Numbered from the stretch's first letter, positions 34,448 to 43,758 are shown. The stretch is 64,000 bases of DNA from Rhizobium aethiopicum (GCF_014197535.1 NZ_JACIFV010000011.1:62001-126000), one strand, 5' to 3'. The notes: generated from the sequence alone by a model not told the origin. Made by a program: numbers and translations.

Positions 34448-35526
34448 TGTCGTGACAGTCCCCCAAACCCCTCATCAGCTTTATACCATTCAAAAAATCC
34501 ACCACAAGTAGAACGCAACTTACATTCACCGCACTCTTCGAGGAATTTGTTCTTCCAATCTGATATCGTGCCTGGTGCCAGATGCCGGTACTCTAGGGGA
34601 ACTGTGCAAAGAGGGAAATTATATAGAAGAGTCTGGATACCGCGGCCAATCGCGAGATTGATGGTGCTCCGTAGTTCTCGGAAATCCAGCGACGTATCCT
34701 TGAACGAATCCCCCCAGTTCATTCTACCGTAGCCGATATTTTCTAATTGCATTATGGCCCAGACATCGATGAACGGAAGCCGGGTCGAGACGTACTCCGC
34801 AAGCCGTGGCAACACATCCCAGTTCTGCTGAAGGACCACCGTCCGAAGCTCGACGGCAGCGCCCACCCTCATCAGCGTCATGAAATTCTGCGACAACGTT
34901 TCAAAGGCACCCCGCTTTGCAACGATGCTGTCGTGAAGTTCGGCGTAAGGTGCGTACAGGGGAATGCCCCACAGCACGCGATCTCTTCCGATCTCATCAA
35001 TTAGGACGATGTCACCAGGTTCGAAAAACTGGCCGTTTGTCAGAACATGAAATGAGATATCGGGTCTGGCCTTCGCGGCGGCGACGAGGAATTGAAATAG
35101 TCTTCGTTTGTGCAGCAGCGGCTCGCCGCCAGATATCGTGATGCGCGCGTTTTCCGGGGCCAAGGTGGCGGCGACTGTGAATTGGTCGAAGAGGTCGACG
35201 TGATATTTCTTGGGAGGCTGCGAGCACATCACGCAAAGCTGGTCGCATTGCTCGGTAACCAGGAAGGTGTTGTGCCTCGACCTTGCTCGCAGCAATCGAT
35301 GAGCCGAGTTTCGACCTGGAACCAGAAGGAGCACGTCGCCGTCAAGATCAGTTTGGGGATCGCAGTAGACGCGAAGCGAATAGCCCGCGAGATCGAAGGT
35401 TTGACTCTGGTGGTCACGATCGATCAGGACAGCATCATGCTCACTCTCCACCGCGTCCGTGCGCAGGCGAACTATACTTGGATGGTCGATTGGGACGTCA
35501 CCGATCTTGAGCCGCAAATCGATCAT
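34444..35526 (-). CDS. hxsC: His-Xaa-Ser system radical SAM maturase HxsC (360 aa)
   Basis: The radical SAM cluster motif is CDQLCVMC (Cys94, Cys98, Cys101 from the ATG at 35526), followed by the SAM-binding ISGGEPLL. The C-terminus has CGECKLRSTCGGFF, an auxiliary cluster-like Cys set. The start is chosen at MIDLRLKIGD because that ATG overlaps the hxsB stop by four bases, as at every junction in this operon. It would cleave SAM to make a radical that modifies HxsA; the chemistry is not established. Confidence 0.9.
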   Translation of the reverse strand: MIDLRLKIGDVPIDHPSIVRLRTDAVESEHDAVLIDRDHQSQTFDLAGYSLRVYCDPQTDLDGDVLLLVPGRNSAHRLLRARSRHNTFLVTEQCDQLCVMCSQPPKKYHVDLFDQFTVAATLAPENARITISGGEPLLHKRRLFQFLVAAAKARPDISFHVLTNGQFFEPGDIVLIDEIGRDRVLWGIPLYAPYAELHDSIVAKRGAFETLSQNFMTLMRVGAAVELRTVVLQQNWDVLPRLAEYVSTRLPFIDVWAIMQLENIGYGRMNWGDSFKDTSLDFRELRSTINLAIGRGIQTLLYNFPLCTVPLEYRHLAPGTISDWKNKFLEECGECKLRSTCGGFFEWYKADEGFGGLSRQ

Positions 35527-36929
35527 GTGTGTATCGGGGCGAGCGAACAATCGAACTCCGGGATTCCGGCCCATGCCGCGAGGCTCTTGTGGGCTTTTTT
35601 GTCATCCGAATAGAGCAGCTCAAATATCTTGTCGAAGATCGCGGTGTGGCGTCGGCAGAAGGTAGTGTCACGCTTCCTCACGTCGATACGACCATACCGG
35701 GAGAGGTCATCGATCACGTCAATGCCGCAGGCCGCCTGGTATGGACAGTGGACGCAATCTGGATGGAACGAGTTAGTCGCTTCCTCATTCAGGACATCCA
35801 GCTTTGCCTGATCGATCCCATCCCAAAGGTTGCCGACACTCAGGTCGATCTGCCCCACTCTCGTCACCATCCTTGCTTCGTCCGACGGATAAAGCGTGCC
35901 GTCGAAATCGATGACTATGTAGTCCTTACCGAGGATGTTCGGGTTGCGAAGGTCCACATGGTGGTTATGGCCGCCGCGTAGAATCCGGCGAAGACAATGC
36001 GTGAAGTAGAATTCCTCGACAGGGAAATCTGCTGTCCAATTGTGCTCAATCAACGCATCGATGAATCGGCCATGATAGTCATTCCATCGCTCATCCATGC
36101 CCATTGTCTGGTATCGCTTCCGAGCGAAACCTTGGTGGTTGATAGGCCGGAGGAAAATGGAACGAAAGCCGAAGTCGCCGAACGTCTCAATGATCTGGTT
36201 CGGGGTTGGCAGGTTGTTGACATCAAGCGTGGGCAACGCCGACACTTTCCCTTGCCCTAGCCTTCCGATCGCATACCGAAGGTTAGAAACAAACTGGTGG
36301 GTGTCGCGGGATGTGATTGTCCGCTGCCGTTGGTGAGCCGAAAGTTCGCCATCAAGCGACGTACTAACGAATGTGTCCGAAGCGTCGAGAAACGCCCAGG
36401 CGTCAGCGGAAATAGACTGCAGATTGGTGCAAACGGTGAAGCATACGTCCTTGAATTTGCGCCGCGCAAACTCTCGAACCGTCTCCAGCAGATCCAATCG
36501 CAAAAGCGGTTCGCCGCCTTGAAACTCGATTTTCGCACTTGCCGTGTCCATGCCATCGAGAAAACGAAGAACCTGGGCGAGCGTGTCCTCGGTCCAGTCA
36601 AACCCACTGGTGTTTTCGTTTACCCGCGACACCTGGCAGTAGCCGCACGCCAAATTGCAGCGAAGTGTCGGCACGAGAATGACGTAGTTAAGCTCCTGCG
36701 GACGATGCAGTCGCTGTGCCCACCGATATGCAAACCCCATATACGCGAGGTCGCCTACTTCATCGAATGCGTGCCCGCTTGTATGAAGAAACTCGGTGTC
36801 TGAGGTGGTCAAATTGCCACCGGCGTATCGCTCAAGGAACCTGCCATCTGCCCGGAAATACCCTCCGGCGTCATCAGCGAATAGATAATCAGAAGCCAAC
36901 CGCGTGAATTTCAGTGGGAAAACGGTCAT
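35523..36929 (-). CDS. hxsB: His-Xaa-Ser system radical SAM/SPASM maturase HxsB (468 aa)
   Basis: The cluster motif is CNLACGYC (Cys91, Cys95, Cys98), then FQGGEPLLRLD for SAM binding. A SPASM-type C-terminus carries CVHCPYQAACGIDV and a later Cys in RKRDTTFCRRH, which would bind extra Fe-S clusters. SPASM enzymes modify peptides, fitting HxsA as substrate. It overlaps hxsD and hxsC by four bases each. Length and motif order match HxsB as I know it. Confidence 0.9.
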   Translation of the reverse strand: MTVFPLKFTRLASDYLFADDAGGYFRADGRFLERYAGGNLTTSDTEFLHTSGHAFDEVGDLAYMGFAYRWAQRLHRPQELNYVILVPTLRCNLACGYCQVSRVNENTSGFDWTEDTLAQVLRFLDGMDTASAKIEFQGGEPLLRLDLLETVREFARRKFKDVCFTVCTNLQSISADAWAFLDASDTFVSTSLDGELSAHQRQRTITSRDTHQFVSNLRYAIGRLGQGKVSALPTLDVNNLPTPNQIIETFGDFGFRSIFLRPINHQGFARKRYQTMGMDERWNDYHGRFIDALIEHNWTADFPVEEFYFTHCLRRILRGGHNHHVDLRNPNILGKDYIVIDFDGTLYPSDEARMVTRVGQIDLSVGNLWDGIDQAKLDVLNEEATNSFHPDCVHCPYQAACGIDVIDDLSRYGRIDVRKRDTTFCRRHTAIFDKIFELLYSDDKKAHKSLAAWAGIPEFDCSLAPIHT

Positions 36930-37213
36930 CGCCCGAGAACACCGCTGATGAGAGCCCGTCGAAGGGGAAGCGTCTCCGAATAGATCTTCTCACGGTAGAG
37001 GCAGTGGTGAAAATTTGCGATCAACGTGTCGATGGGCGACGTACCGTCATCGGATAGAGTGATTTGCTTCGAGACCTCGACCCTTGCCGCAGCATTCGCT
37101 GCATTGAAACGAAGGATTGCCGCAGCAAGGTGAGGTCGATGCGCTTCATCGACATCGATCAAAGTGCGTCGTTCAAATCTCTGGATCGGCGTGCTGGATT
37201 CTGTTCTTTCCAT
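36926..37213 (-). CDS. hxsD: His-Xaa-Ser system protein HxsD (95 aa)
   Basis: A small protein at the 5' end of the hxs operon: MERTESSTPIQRFERRTLIDVDEAHRPHLAAAILRFNAANAAARVEV, ending FHHCLYREKIYSETLPLRRALISGVL. The tail YREKIYxETxPLRxAL is what I associate with HxsD. It may act as a peptide-binding adaptor of the RRE kind, but this is unproven. The stop overlaps the hxsB start. Confidence 0.8.
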   Translation of the reverse strand: MERTESSTPIQRFERRTLIDVDEAHRPHLAAAILRFNAANAAARVEVSKQITLSDDGTSPIDTLIANFHHCLYREKIYSETLPLRRALISGVLGR

Positions 37214-38017
37214 CGGACAATGGCGATCGACTTCCCCTCCGCATCACTGTAGCAACTCAGCCGCTAGATCACCAGATGGTTGTATTGCATTTTCCCGAGA
37301 ATAACAGGGTGTCCATCACTCATCTTCTGGGGCCGGAAATCAATTCTGACGGAAAGTGATCTCGATTCCGCAGGACAGGGTGGCGCTCACCGCAAAAAAA
37401 ATCCTGAACCGAGAGGCGGCATAGGCCAGACGGGCCACTGCCTGAGTGCTTAGCCTCGGTCCGAATAATCTGTCGGCTCATTTCGCAGCGTGCTCTGCTT
37501 GCAAGTAAACCGACGCTTGAGATCTTCATACGTCATTAACTATATGAATAAATGATGTTCTTTTCCAAAACCGAAGCAAAGTTAAGATTTGTTTCCGTCA
37601 TCGCTATGGTATCGGCGCGCATGGTTCACTTCCGATAAGTACTGCTTATCGGAAGTGATTGAATCGAGTCGACATCAGCGATGTCGGTCGCCTTGGATGA
37701 CCGGAAACGCCTGGTTTTCCGCCCTTTCAGGAAGATTTCGGCGAGGATCGGCGGAACATGGGCTGTTATGAGGGTCGCACACGGCCACCCTAACTCCCGA
37801 GCGAGTGCGGATTTCTCTGTAATCATTCCTCAGGCGACACCCTCTTGGCCCTCCCCTCCTCCGAACTCCCTGGTTTTCCGGCATTTCCGCCGCAGGTGGC
37901 CGCCAGAGCGCGTTTCACGCTGGTTACGGCCCGACGCCCCTTCGACGTCGTGTTTCGAGTCTAGCGGGGCTGCATTTAGCCCATAAAACACGCTTGCAAC
38001 TGTTCGATTTCTAACGC
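37214..38017. other. Intergenic between hxsD and a serine recombinase, with a long hairpin
   Basis: About 800 bp with no convincing gene. It should hold the hxs promoter (left part) and carries the 13-bp-arm hairpin annotated separately. AT-rich patches near 37530-37600 contrast with the GC-rich surroundings. Confidence 0.4.
37627..37657. repeat. Perfect inverted repeat with 13-bp arms and 5-bp loop
   Basis: CACTTCCGATAAG (37627-37639), spacer TACTG, then the exact complement CTTATCGGAAGTG (37645-37657). No T-run follows on either strand, so it is not an obvious terminator. It lies about 360 bp before the serine recombinase gene and could be its recombination or regulatory site. Confidence 0.6.
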
Positions 38018-38983
38018 ATGCCTTATCTGTACAAACTACTTCGAGACAGGGCCGTTACAAGCGCGATGGCAAAGCCACAAACATTTGACAACCAACAATC
38101 TCCCAAGCGGCTGATCGGTTATGCCCGGGTGTCGACGGATGAACAGGTCCACGATGCCCAGTTGGACGAGCTGCGTGCAGCCGGCTGCGATCGGATCCAT
38201 CAGGAGCATGGTTCCGGAGCATCGCGGGCTCGACCGGTGCTGACGCGATTACTCGCTGAACTTAGCGCCGGCGACGTCCTCATTGTCGTGCGCCTCGATC
38301 GACTGGCCCGATCCGTCAGTCATCTCTTGTCGGTGATCGAGGACCTCGAGGCCCGCGGCGTGCATTTCCGGTCGATCCGCGATCCAATCGATACGTCGAC
38401 CCCGCAAGGCATGTTTTCCCTTCAGGTCCTCGGCGCCGTCGCGCAGCTCGAGCGGGCGCTAATCGCTGAGCGTACCAAAGCCGGCATTAAGGCGGCGAAG
38501 GCACGCGGCAAGCTTCCTGGAAATCCCGGTCTGCGAGAACGACGGCCGGAGGCGATCAAGGCAATCTCGCAGGCACGGGAGAAGCTCTATCTCGATGAAC
38601 TCATTGCATCGGCGCAGACGTGGCTGCCGATGGTGCGTCAACTCCGGCCGCAGCACAGTTGGGACAATGTCGTGCGGGTTCTCAATCGCCGTGGCCACGA
38701 CTGGACCGTCGAACGCCTTCGTCGCGCTGTTCATCGCATGGTACGCGAAAAGCTCGCGGAGAAGGAACTCCTTGCTCGATCCCCTCGCCGGGCTCCCGAA
38801 GACTATCTGATGAAGCTGGTGGCGGCAATTGCCATTGCCGATCCCAACCTGTCGCTGCGCGACATTGCCGCGCAACTGGACCAGATGGGAGAACGGCCTG
38901 TGCGCAGCGGCAAGAACTGGCAACCGTCCTCGGTGCGGGTCCTGCTGGACGAAGCCCACCGATTTGGCCTCATTCGCCGTTGA
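38018..38983 (+). CDS. Serine recombinase (resolvase/invertase family, about 305-321 aa)
   Basis: The catalytic N-terminal domain reads LIGYARVSTDEQVHDAQLDELRAAGC (active Ser in RVSTDEQ), then LIVVRLDRLARSVSHLLSVIEDLEARGVHFRSI, TPQGMFSLQVLGAVAQLERALIAERTKAGIKAAKARGK. The extended C-terminus has two HTH-like parts, longer than small Tn3 resolvases. Two starts are possible (MPYLYKLLRD at 38018 or MAKPQTF about 16 codons later); no strong ribosome site decides. Such enzymes resolve plasmid multimers or invert DNA, and this one sits 3.4 kb from the replication genes. Confidence 0.88.
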   Translation: MPYLYKLLRDRAVTSAMAKPQTFDNQQSPKRLIGYARVSTDEQVHDAQLDELRAAGCDRIHQEHGSGASRARPVLTRLLAELSAGDVLIVVRLDRLARSVSHLLSVIEDLEARGVHFRSIRDPIDTSTPQGMFSLQVLGAVAQLERALIAERTKAGIKAAKARGKLPGNPGLRERRPEAIKAISQAREKLYLDELIASAQTWLPMVRQLRPQHSWDNVVRVLNRRGHDWTVERLRRAVHRMVREKLAEKELLARSPRRAPEDYLMKLVAAIAIADPNLSLRDIAAQLDQMGERPVRSGKNWQPSSVRVLLDEAHRFGLIRR

Positions 38984-39887
38984 GGGCATGGTTCATCCGA
39001 CGCCCGATGGCAGAGAGTCTTTTCTTGTCGCTATTCGACTGCATAGCCGTCAGGTCCGGCCTTTGGGGATCTGTAGCGCCAGGACCGCTAGTCGCTATCG
39101 CTCCGCGGTTTCAGCTCAGCGCCTACATCCTCGCCGCGGAGCCGGCTTCCTCCGCCTGCTCGCCCCCTCCCCCGGAACGTGCTGAAGGCTTCAGCCGCGG
39201 TGATTATGATCCGCAGAGGCGCGCGGGCCATGAGCCTCGGCGGCGCGGGTAAAAGCAGAGGACAGCCGCTCCCCTCGCTACCAAAAAGCCGTCTCGGCTG
39301 CACGACGAATTCGGGCGCGAGCCGGAACTCAGTCAGACAGTATTTGTTTCTTTTACAATCCGTCCGCGTTTCGGCGTTCTTTCAAGGATGCTCGACAATT
39401 TGATTGAGCCATTTGTCCGCGCCGCCAGCTATATTTCCTACAAGAATGATTACGGCCGAAGATCTGCAAACATTCGTTTTACGACCAGCAAATTTCGACT
39501 GTCCTCTAAGCCTGGGAGGTCTTCGTCCTGAAGCATCCTGCGGAGACCGCCGTTAAGATTACAAAGCAATGTCTCCTTTCAGTCGTGACAAACACCGCGA
39601 TTGTTCGTTCGAACACGAAGCCGCTCAATCGGCTCCGTGCATCAACTGACCTTACTACACCAGCCGCATAGAAGGGCTGTCGGCCATTCTACCCGGGCAA
39701 CCATGACCAATGCCCTTAGAACGTCATGTACGATCAAAAATGACCGCCAAGACCCCGCGACCCATGGCGGCGACAGGACGGTACCTATCTCTACACAACC
39801 GATCTTGTGAGAGGTGGCGCGAGGAGCGGGTCATGCGCCGTCCATAGTAGCGCCCGAAAATGTCGTTTCTTTTCAGAGTGTTGTAGC
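38984..39887. other. Gene-less stretch between recombinase and IS scar
   Basis: No open frame with a ribosome site or known domain was found. The mixture of short frames suggests decayed DNA. Confidence 0.35.
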
Positions 39888-40029
39888 TGTGGTCAGCTGA
39901 CCACCGGAAAAGCAGCTGTTGGCAGTGCGTCCCACCCCAAAAAACTTGCTGGCCCACGACAGCAGAGTCTGGCGAAAAACCTCGATCAGTGGACCCGCTG
40001 ACCTAGCACTCAATCCTCTCCGGCAGCGA

Positions 40030-40815
40030 CTAGAGCCTGCGCGCTCCGAGTACGCCAAGTGGCGGAAACGCGAAGCTTTCATCTCGCGCAGCGTTGGAGC
40101 CGGTTGCGGCAATGGTATCTGCATCACGTGCCCGGGTCTGGTCCGAGCGATGAGTGCGGCCGGAAGTGGTTGTAATCGTCGGCCCAGCAATGGCGCTTCG
40201 GGCATAATCGCAGCCGAGGAACAGGCTCCGGTTGACCATCTCGTCCCGCATCCGGCCGTTGAAGCTCTCGACATTAGCGTTTTGCATCGGCTTCCCGGCG
40301 TGATGCCGTGCGACTCGACACTATGATCCTTCGACCTGGCAAGGATGGCATTCGAGGAATTCCGTGCCGTTGTCGGAGACGATCATCCCCTGTTTGCCGC
40401 GCCGTTCGATGAGGACCGACAGTTCGCGAGCGACGCGACGACGCAAGATCGAGGTGCACGGGATCGCCGCCAGGCATTCGCGGGTCACGTCTTCGACGAA
40501 GTTGAGCACGCGAAACCGCCTTCCGCAAGCGAACTGGTCGTGAACGAGATTCAGCGAGCTTCGGGCATTGGCCTTCGCTTCGACCAGGATCGGGCCACGC
40601 GTGCCGACAGCGTGCCGCCCCGGCTTTTCTGCTTGCGAACGGAAAGTCCTTCTTCGCGATAGAGCCCGTAGATGCGGTCGACGCCAACGGCGCTCCCCCC
40701 CCCGCCGAAGCCGCCGGTCGCCGGTCGCCGGTCGCCGGTCGCCGGTCGCCGGTCGCCGGTCGCCGGTCGCCGAAACGCCATCGCTCATTGGCGAGGTCGC
40801 GCAATAGGGCGACTT
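40030..40815 (-). pseudogene. IS3-family OrfB transposase remnant, left copy
   Basis: In shifting frames it reads ALLRDLANERWRFG, then (after a heptamer expansion) IYGLYREEGLSVRKQKS, LVHDQFACGRRFRVLNFVEDVTRECLAAI, VARELSVLIERRGKQGMIVSDNGTEF, and finally MQNANVESFNGRMRDEMVNRSLFLG. These are the DDE segments of an IS3-type integrase-like transposase, with at least three frameshifts. Its 5' end is cut at about 40815 by the IS4-type sequence. Confidence 0.8.
40713..40772. repeat. Heptanucleotide tandem repeat (GCCGGTC), eight full copies
   Basis: GCCGGTC repeats without error from 40713 to 40768, with a partial ninth unit. It lies within the IS3 remnant, where the intact gene would encode RRLHxLLRREG-like sequence. 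Expansion by slippage is the simplest origin. Seven-base units change frame each turn, so the repeat number would act as a frame switch if the gene were alive. Confidence 0.9.
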
Positions 40816-40819
40816 CTTT

Positions 40820-41645
40820 ATGATGTGGGCGCACCTGCCCGACCAACGCTTCGATCTTTTGTCGCGCGTCATGCATGACCATGCACTCATCGGCGGCTCT
40901 AAACTGCGTGATGTCGTAGAGACAGTTCGGTTCTGCGACACCCAAACGATCGAGCTGCGCGAGCGCGCCGACCGTCCGGCGCGGCAGGCAACGTTGTGCC
41001 TGCGCTTCGGCCAGGCGACGATCAGGCAACCGCAAAACCTGCGCGAAGAAGGGCTGCCCGACGGGGTTAGGCTCAGTTGGGTCGAGGTCGTCGAACCGGA
41101 CGCACCCGACGGTGTCGAGCCCTTGCATTGGCTGCTCTTGACCACCCATGCGCTCTCCAGTGCGACTGACGCCTGGCAGATCGTCGCTTGGTACAAGCAG
41201 CGCTGGATGATCGAGCAGTTCTTCCGGGTGATGAAGACGCAGGGCTTCAAGATCGAGGACAGCCAATTGCAGTTAGCGCCGCGGCTGGAAAAGCTCGTCG
41301 CCATCGCCGCCAAGGCCGCGGCAATCGTCCTCCAACTCGTGCAGGACCGCAGTGGCGGCGATCCTCACCCGGCAAGCCTGGCAGTCAGTCCCCACGAGAT
41401 CAACACGCTCGCCGCCCTCGAAAGCCGCTTCAAGGGCAAGACCAAGCTGCAATCCAATCCCCATCCCAAAGCTTCGCTCGCCTGGGCCGCTTGGATCATC
41501 GCCAAACTCGGCGGCTGGAACGGCTATGCCTCCTCCAAGCCGCCTGGACCCATCACCTTCTTCAACGGACTCAAATACTGTGCCGATGGCTGGGCCTTGC
41601 GAGATAGGTATATGCCTCAGTCGTTCGGTGGAGAAATGTTCCACT
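40820..41645 (+). pseudogene. IS4-family (DDE) transposase, 5'-truncated
   Basis: The frame reads MWAHLPDQRFDLLSRVMHDHALIGG ... HWLLLTTHALSSATDAWQIVAWYKQRWMIEQFFRVMKTQG. YKQRWMIEQFFRVMK is the Y-2-R-3-E-6-K motif of IS4 transposases. It continues to SRFKGKTKLQSNPHPKASLAWAAWIIAKLGGWNGY, the usual C-terminus. The N-terminal third with the first catalytic Asp pair is missing. After about 41645 the sequence switches to the right IS3 copy. Confidence 0.85.
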
Positions 41646-41649
41646 GGAT

Positions 41650-42355
41650 CATTTGCTTTTGGTCACGAACAAAATCCAGCGACCAGCGGGCAGAGCCTTC
41701 GCGTTGGCCAGGATCCGTGCGCGCGTGCCTGCAAGTTCGCTTACGGAAGGGGGTTTCGCGTGCTCAACATCGTCGATGACGCGACGCGAGAATGCCTCGC
41801 GGCGATCCCCGGACACCTCGATCTCCGGTCGTCGCCTCGCTCGAAACTCGCAATGATCTCTCCGACAACGGCACCAAACTCACCTCGAATGCCATTCTTG
41901 CCTGGTCAAAAGACCATAGGGTCGAGTGGCTCATTGCGTCACCTCGCCCAAGATAGCGGTTGATGAATTCTCCCAGTGTTGTGGAAGTGCCGCCGCGAAT
42001 CAGCCCCGTAGATTCCGGCGCTGCGGATGGCAGCAGGTACTTGTTCCTATTGCGTCCTATCCATGCGGCGCCATCGCCCACTCGCGATTAGCCGGCACAG
42101 CCGGCCGCCTTGCGATTTGCCGCGCCGGTGCCAATGAATTGATGAAAGGCGGCTGCCATTTCGTGCGAAGACTTCGCTCCTGGTCTTGTTCGTGCGCGAC
42201 CTTGGGCGCGTTCGTATTGAGATCACGGTCTACTGTTCCCCTAAGAGGCGTCATTTGGCTCGGGAGCCAGACGGTAACCGGCACAATGCCTGCGACAAGC
42301 CGCCTTTGAAAGTTGGTGTTTTCCAAGGGGTTAGCTTGGTGGTCAGCTGACCACA
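41650..42355 (+). pseudogene. IS3-family OrfB remnant, right copy (inverted relative to left)
   Basis: Fragments CKFAYGRGFRVLNIVDDATRECLAAIPG, then in other frames NGTKL/MPFLPGQK, correspond to the same transposase region as the left copy but run toward the right end. After about 41960 only non-coding IS sequence and the terminal repeat remain. Confidence 0.65.
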
Positions 42356-42394
42356 ACCGAAATCCTCAACGGCAGGAATAACGATCAGCCGCAC

Positions 42395-43603
42395 TTACCC
42401 AGCCCTCAAACCGCCTTGCCCGTTGGCCTTCAACAACGCCATTATCATCGGGCCAAGCGAGAATTCACCGCGCTCACTTCGGCGCGTTAGATCCCGCAGA
42501 TAGCCTCCAGGAGAGTTGATGAAGTTAGCCCTTTCCAGGATGCACGCAATTGCCACCGCAGCATTCTCCGGTCCTAGCGCCTCGCAGGCATCCTGGTAGG
42601 CGGAAGGGCTTACCCCCAGCATAGATCGAACCACCACAGCGGCAGACATCAGATCTCGCCAGCTCCCCACGCCGCGCGGTGCATAGTCGCTGATCATCGG
42701 GCACGCCTTGAGCACCAATCCCAAGGGGAACGCCCTTTGCGATTCATTCTTCGGCTGATGGCTCAAGCTCGCCTTTGCCCCCTGCTCCTTTTCGGAGCGT
42801 GGTTCAGATTCATTTACGGATTCGGGTTTTGAATTCTGTATGTGCTGCTCGATATGAGCAGCATTGGTGCTAATTTTTTCAGCATTCTCGAGGTTTTCCA
42901 AACGATTAAGCACTTCCTCACGGAGCATCTCCATTTCATTGAGAACGCTAGTGACCCCTTCAAGGGTCGGAACGCGCGGAATTCTGCTCGCGAGCGCAAT
43001 GTAGATGTCCTCGGTCGTCTTCCAATCGCCGTCGGCGCCCTCGACCATTGCAGCAGTAATAAGTTTGCGAACATCCCGCCGGCAAATTGTAAGGCTCTCT
43101 TTGGCTTTCCTGAGCGAGGCTCTCTCGGCCGCCACTCTTTGCGCCAACATCGCCAACTCTTCCGATCGCGCCAGGAGGGGCGACAGGTCGAAGCCAAAAG
43201 CATTCTCGATCTGGCCATCGTCGCCCTTGCGGGCGAAGCGCTTGCCATTGGCGCTATCCTTACGGGCGATCAACCCCGACTCCACCAGAATGGCAATATG
43301 CCGCCGCAACGTTGCGCCCGCCATTGCATGCGCCCGAAGCGCCAGTTGGGCATTCGAGGGGAAGACAATCAATTGTGCATCCTGACGCAACTCATTGTCA
43401 GGATAAAAACTCAAAAGTGCGTCAAGAACAGCCAGACTGTTCGACTGGATCTTGAGCAGTTCCATCGCGGCGGAAGCGTCTCTCAACACTTTCCACTTAT
43501 CGGCAGCTTTTCCATGCTTGATTTCCATTGCCGCCTGGCGCCGCACGAGCGCAAGCGTCATTGGCCGCCGCCCGAACGGCGTCGCTACATTCCCCGACTG
43601 CAT
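42395..43603 (-). CDS. repC: Plasmid replication initiator RepC (402 aa)
   Basis: The N-terminus MQSGNVATPFGRRPMTLALVRRQ is the hallmark of RepC. A winged-helix DNA-binding part follows (LDALLSFYPDNELRQDAQLIVFPSNAQLALRAHAMAGATLRRHIAILVESGLIARKDSANGKRFA), then a charged linker and the C-terminal domain (PRGVGSWRDLMSAAVVVRSMLGVSPSAYQDACEALGPENAAVAIACILERA...SPGGYLRDLTRRSERGEFSLGPM). In this plasmid class the origin lies inside repC. It starts at the ATG at 43603. The copy number is set by RepA/RepB and the antisense RNA in the repB-repC gap. Confidence 0.95.
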   Translation of the reverse strand: MQSGNVATPFGRRPMTLALVRRQAAMEIKHGKAADKWKVLRDASAAMELLKIQSNSLAVLDALLSFYPDNELRQDAQLIVFPSNAQLALRAHAMAGATLRRHIAILVESGLIARKDSANGKRFARKGDDGQIENAFGFDLSPLLARSEELAMLAQRVAAERASLRKAKESLTICRRDVRKLITAAMVEGADGDWKTTEDIYIALASRIPRVPTLEGVTSVLNEMEMLREEVLNRLENLENAEKISTNAAHIEQHIQNSKPESVNESEPRSEKEQGAKASLSHQPKNESQRAFPLGLVLKACPMISDYAPRGVGSWRDLMSAAVVVRSMLGVSPSAYQDACEALGPENAAVAIACILERANFINSPGGYLRDLTRRSERGEFSLGPMIMALLKANGQGGLRAG

Positions 43604-43662
43604 TGTCTCTCACCTTTCAGCAGGCAAAGGAAATTCGCTCACCAAAACGGCGCCAAAGACTC

Positions 43663-43753
43663 TTGACGAGGATTCGAGGAAATGCGATTCTGTTCTTGCT
43701 ACAGAGACAGAAGGGCTTCCACGACGGCGACGTTGAGGGAGCTCTTTTCTTTT
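43663..43753 (+). ncRNA. Antisense counter-transcribed RNA (ctRNA) of the repABC module
   Basis: Opposite to the repB-repC gap lies a promoter, TTGACG (43663-43668), 17 bp, GATTCT (43686-43691). About 56 bp of transcript follow, ending in a stem GGGCTTCC/GGGAGCTC (43713-43720 with 43737-43744) and TTTTCTTTT. Position, strand and size match the known rhizobial repABC ctRNAs, which repress repC translation or transcription. The RNA itself would start near 43698. Confidence 0.75.
43713..43753 (+). terminator. Intrinsic terminator of the ctRNA
   Basis: An eight-pair stem (with G-U pairs) around a 16-base loop is followed by TTTTCTTTT. It points along the plus strand, ending the antisense RNA just before the repB stop. 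Confidence 0.7.
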
Positions 43754-43758
43754 GCGGG

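Larger units (their letters stand above)
39888..42355. mobile_element. Composite IS scar bounded by perfect 18-bp inverted repeats
   Basis: TGTGGTCAGCTGACCACC at 39888-39905 is exactly inverted at 42338-42355. Each end carries the palindrome GGTCAGCTGACC. Just inside each end lies the 3' part of the same IS3-type transposase gene, pointing outward, with an IS4-type transposase between. This looks like two inverted copies of one element, both broken, with another element between them. No target duplication is visible outside the repeats. Confidence 0.7.

Noticed and set aside
37627..37657. Hairpin as a terminator for the hxs operon or the recombinase
   Set aside because: It has no T-run on either side and lies upstream, not downstream, of both genes.
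40713..40772. Heptamer array as a CRISPR or iteron array
   Set aside because: Units are 7 bp without spacers and lie inside a transposase remnant, not in an origin. No CRISPR array exists in the window.
40274..41313. 330-codon minus-strand frames through the heptamer array and IS4 region
   Set aside because: They join pieces of the IS3 remnant with antisense IS4 sequence and a GDRRPAT repeat. They are not single genes.
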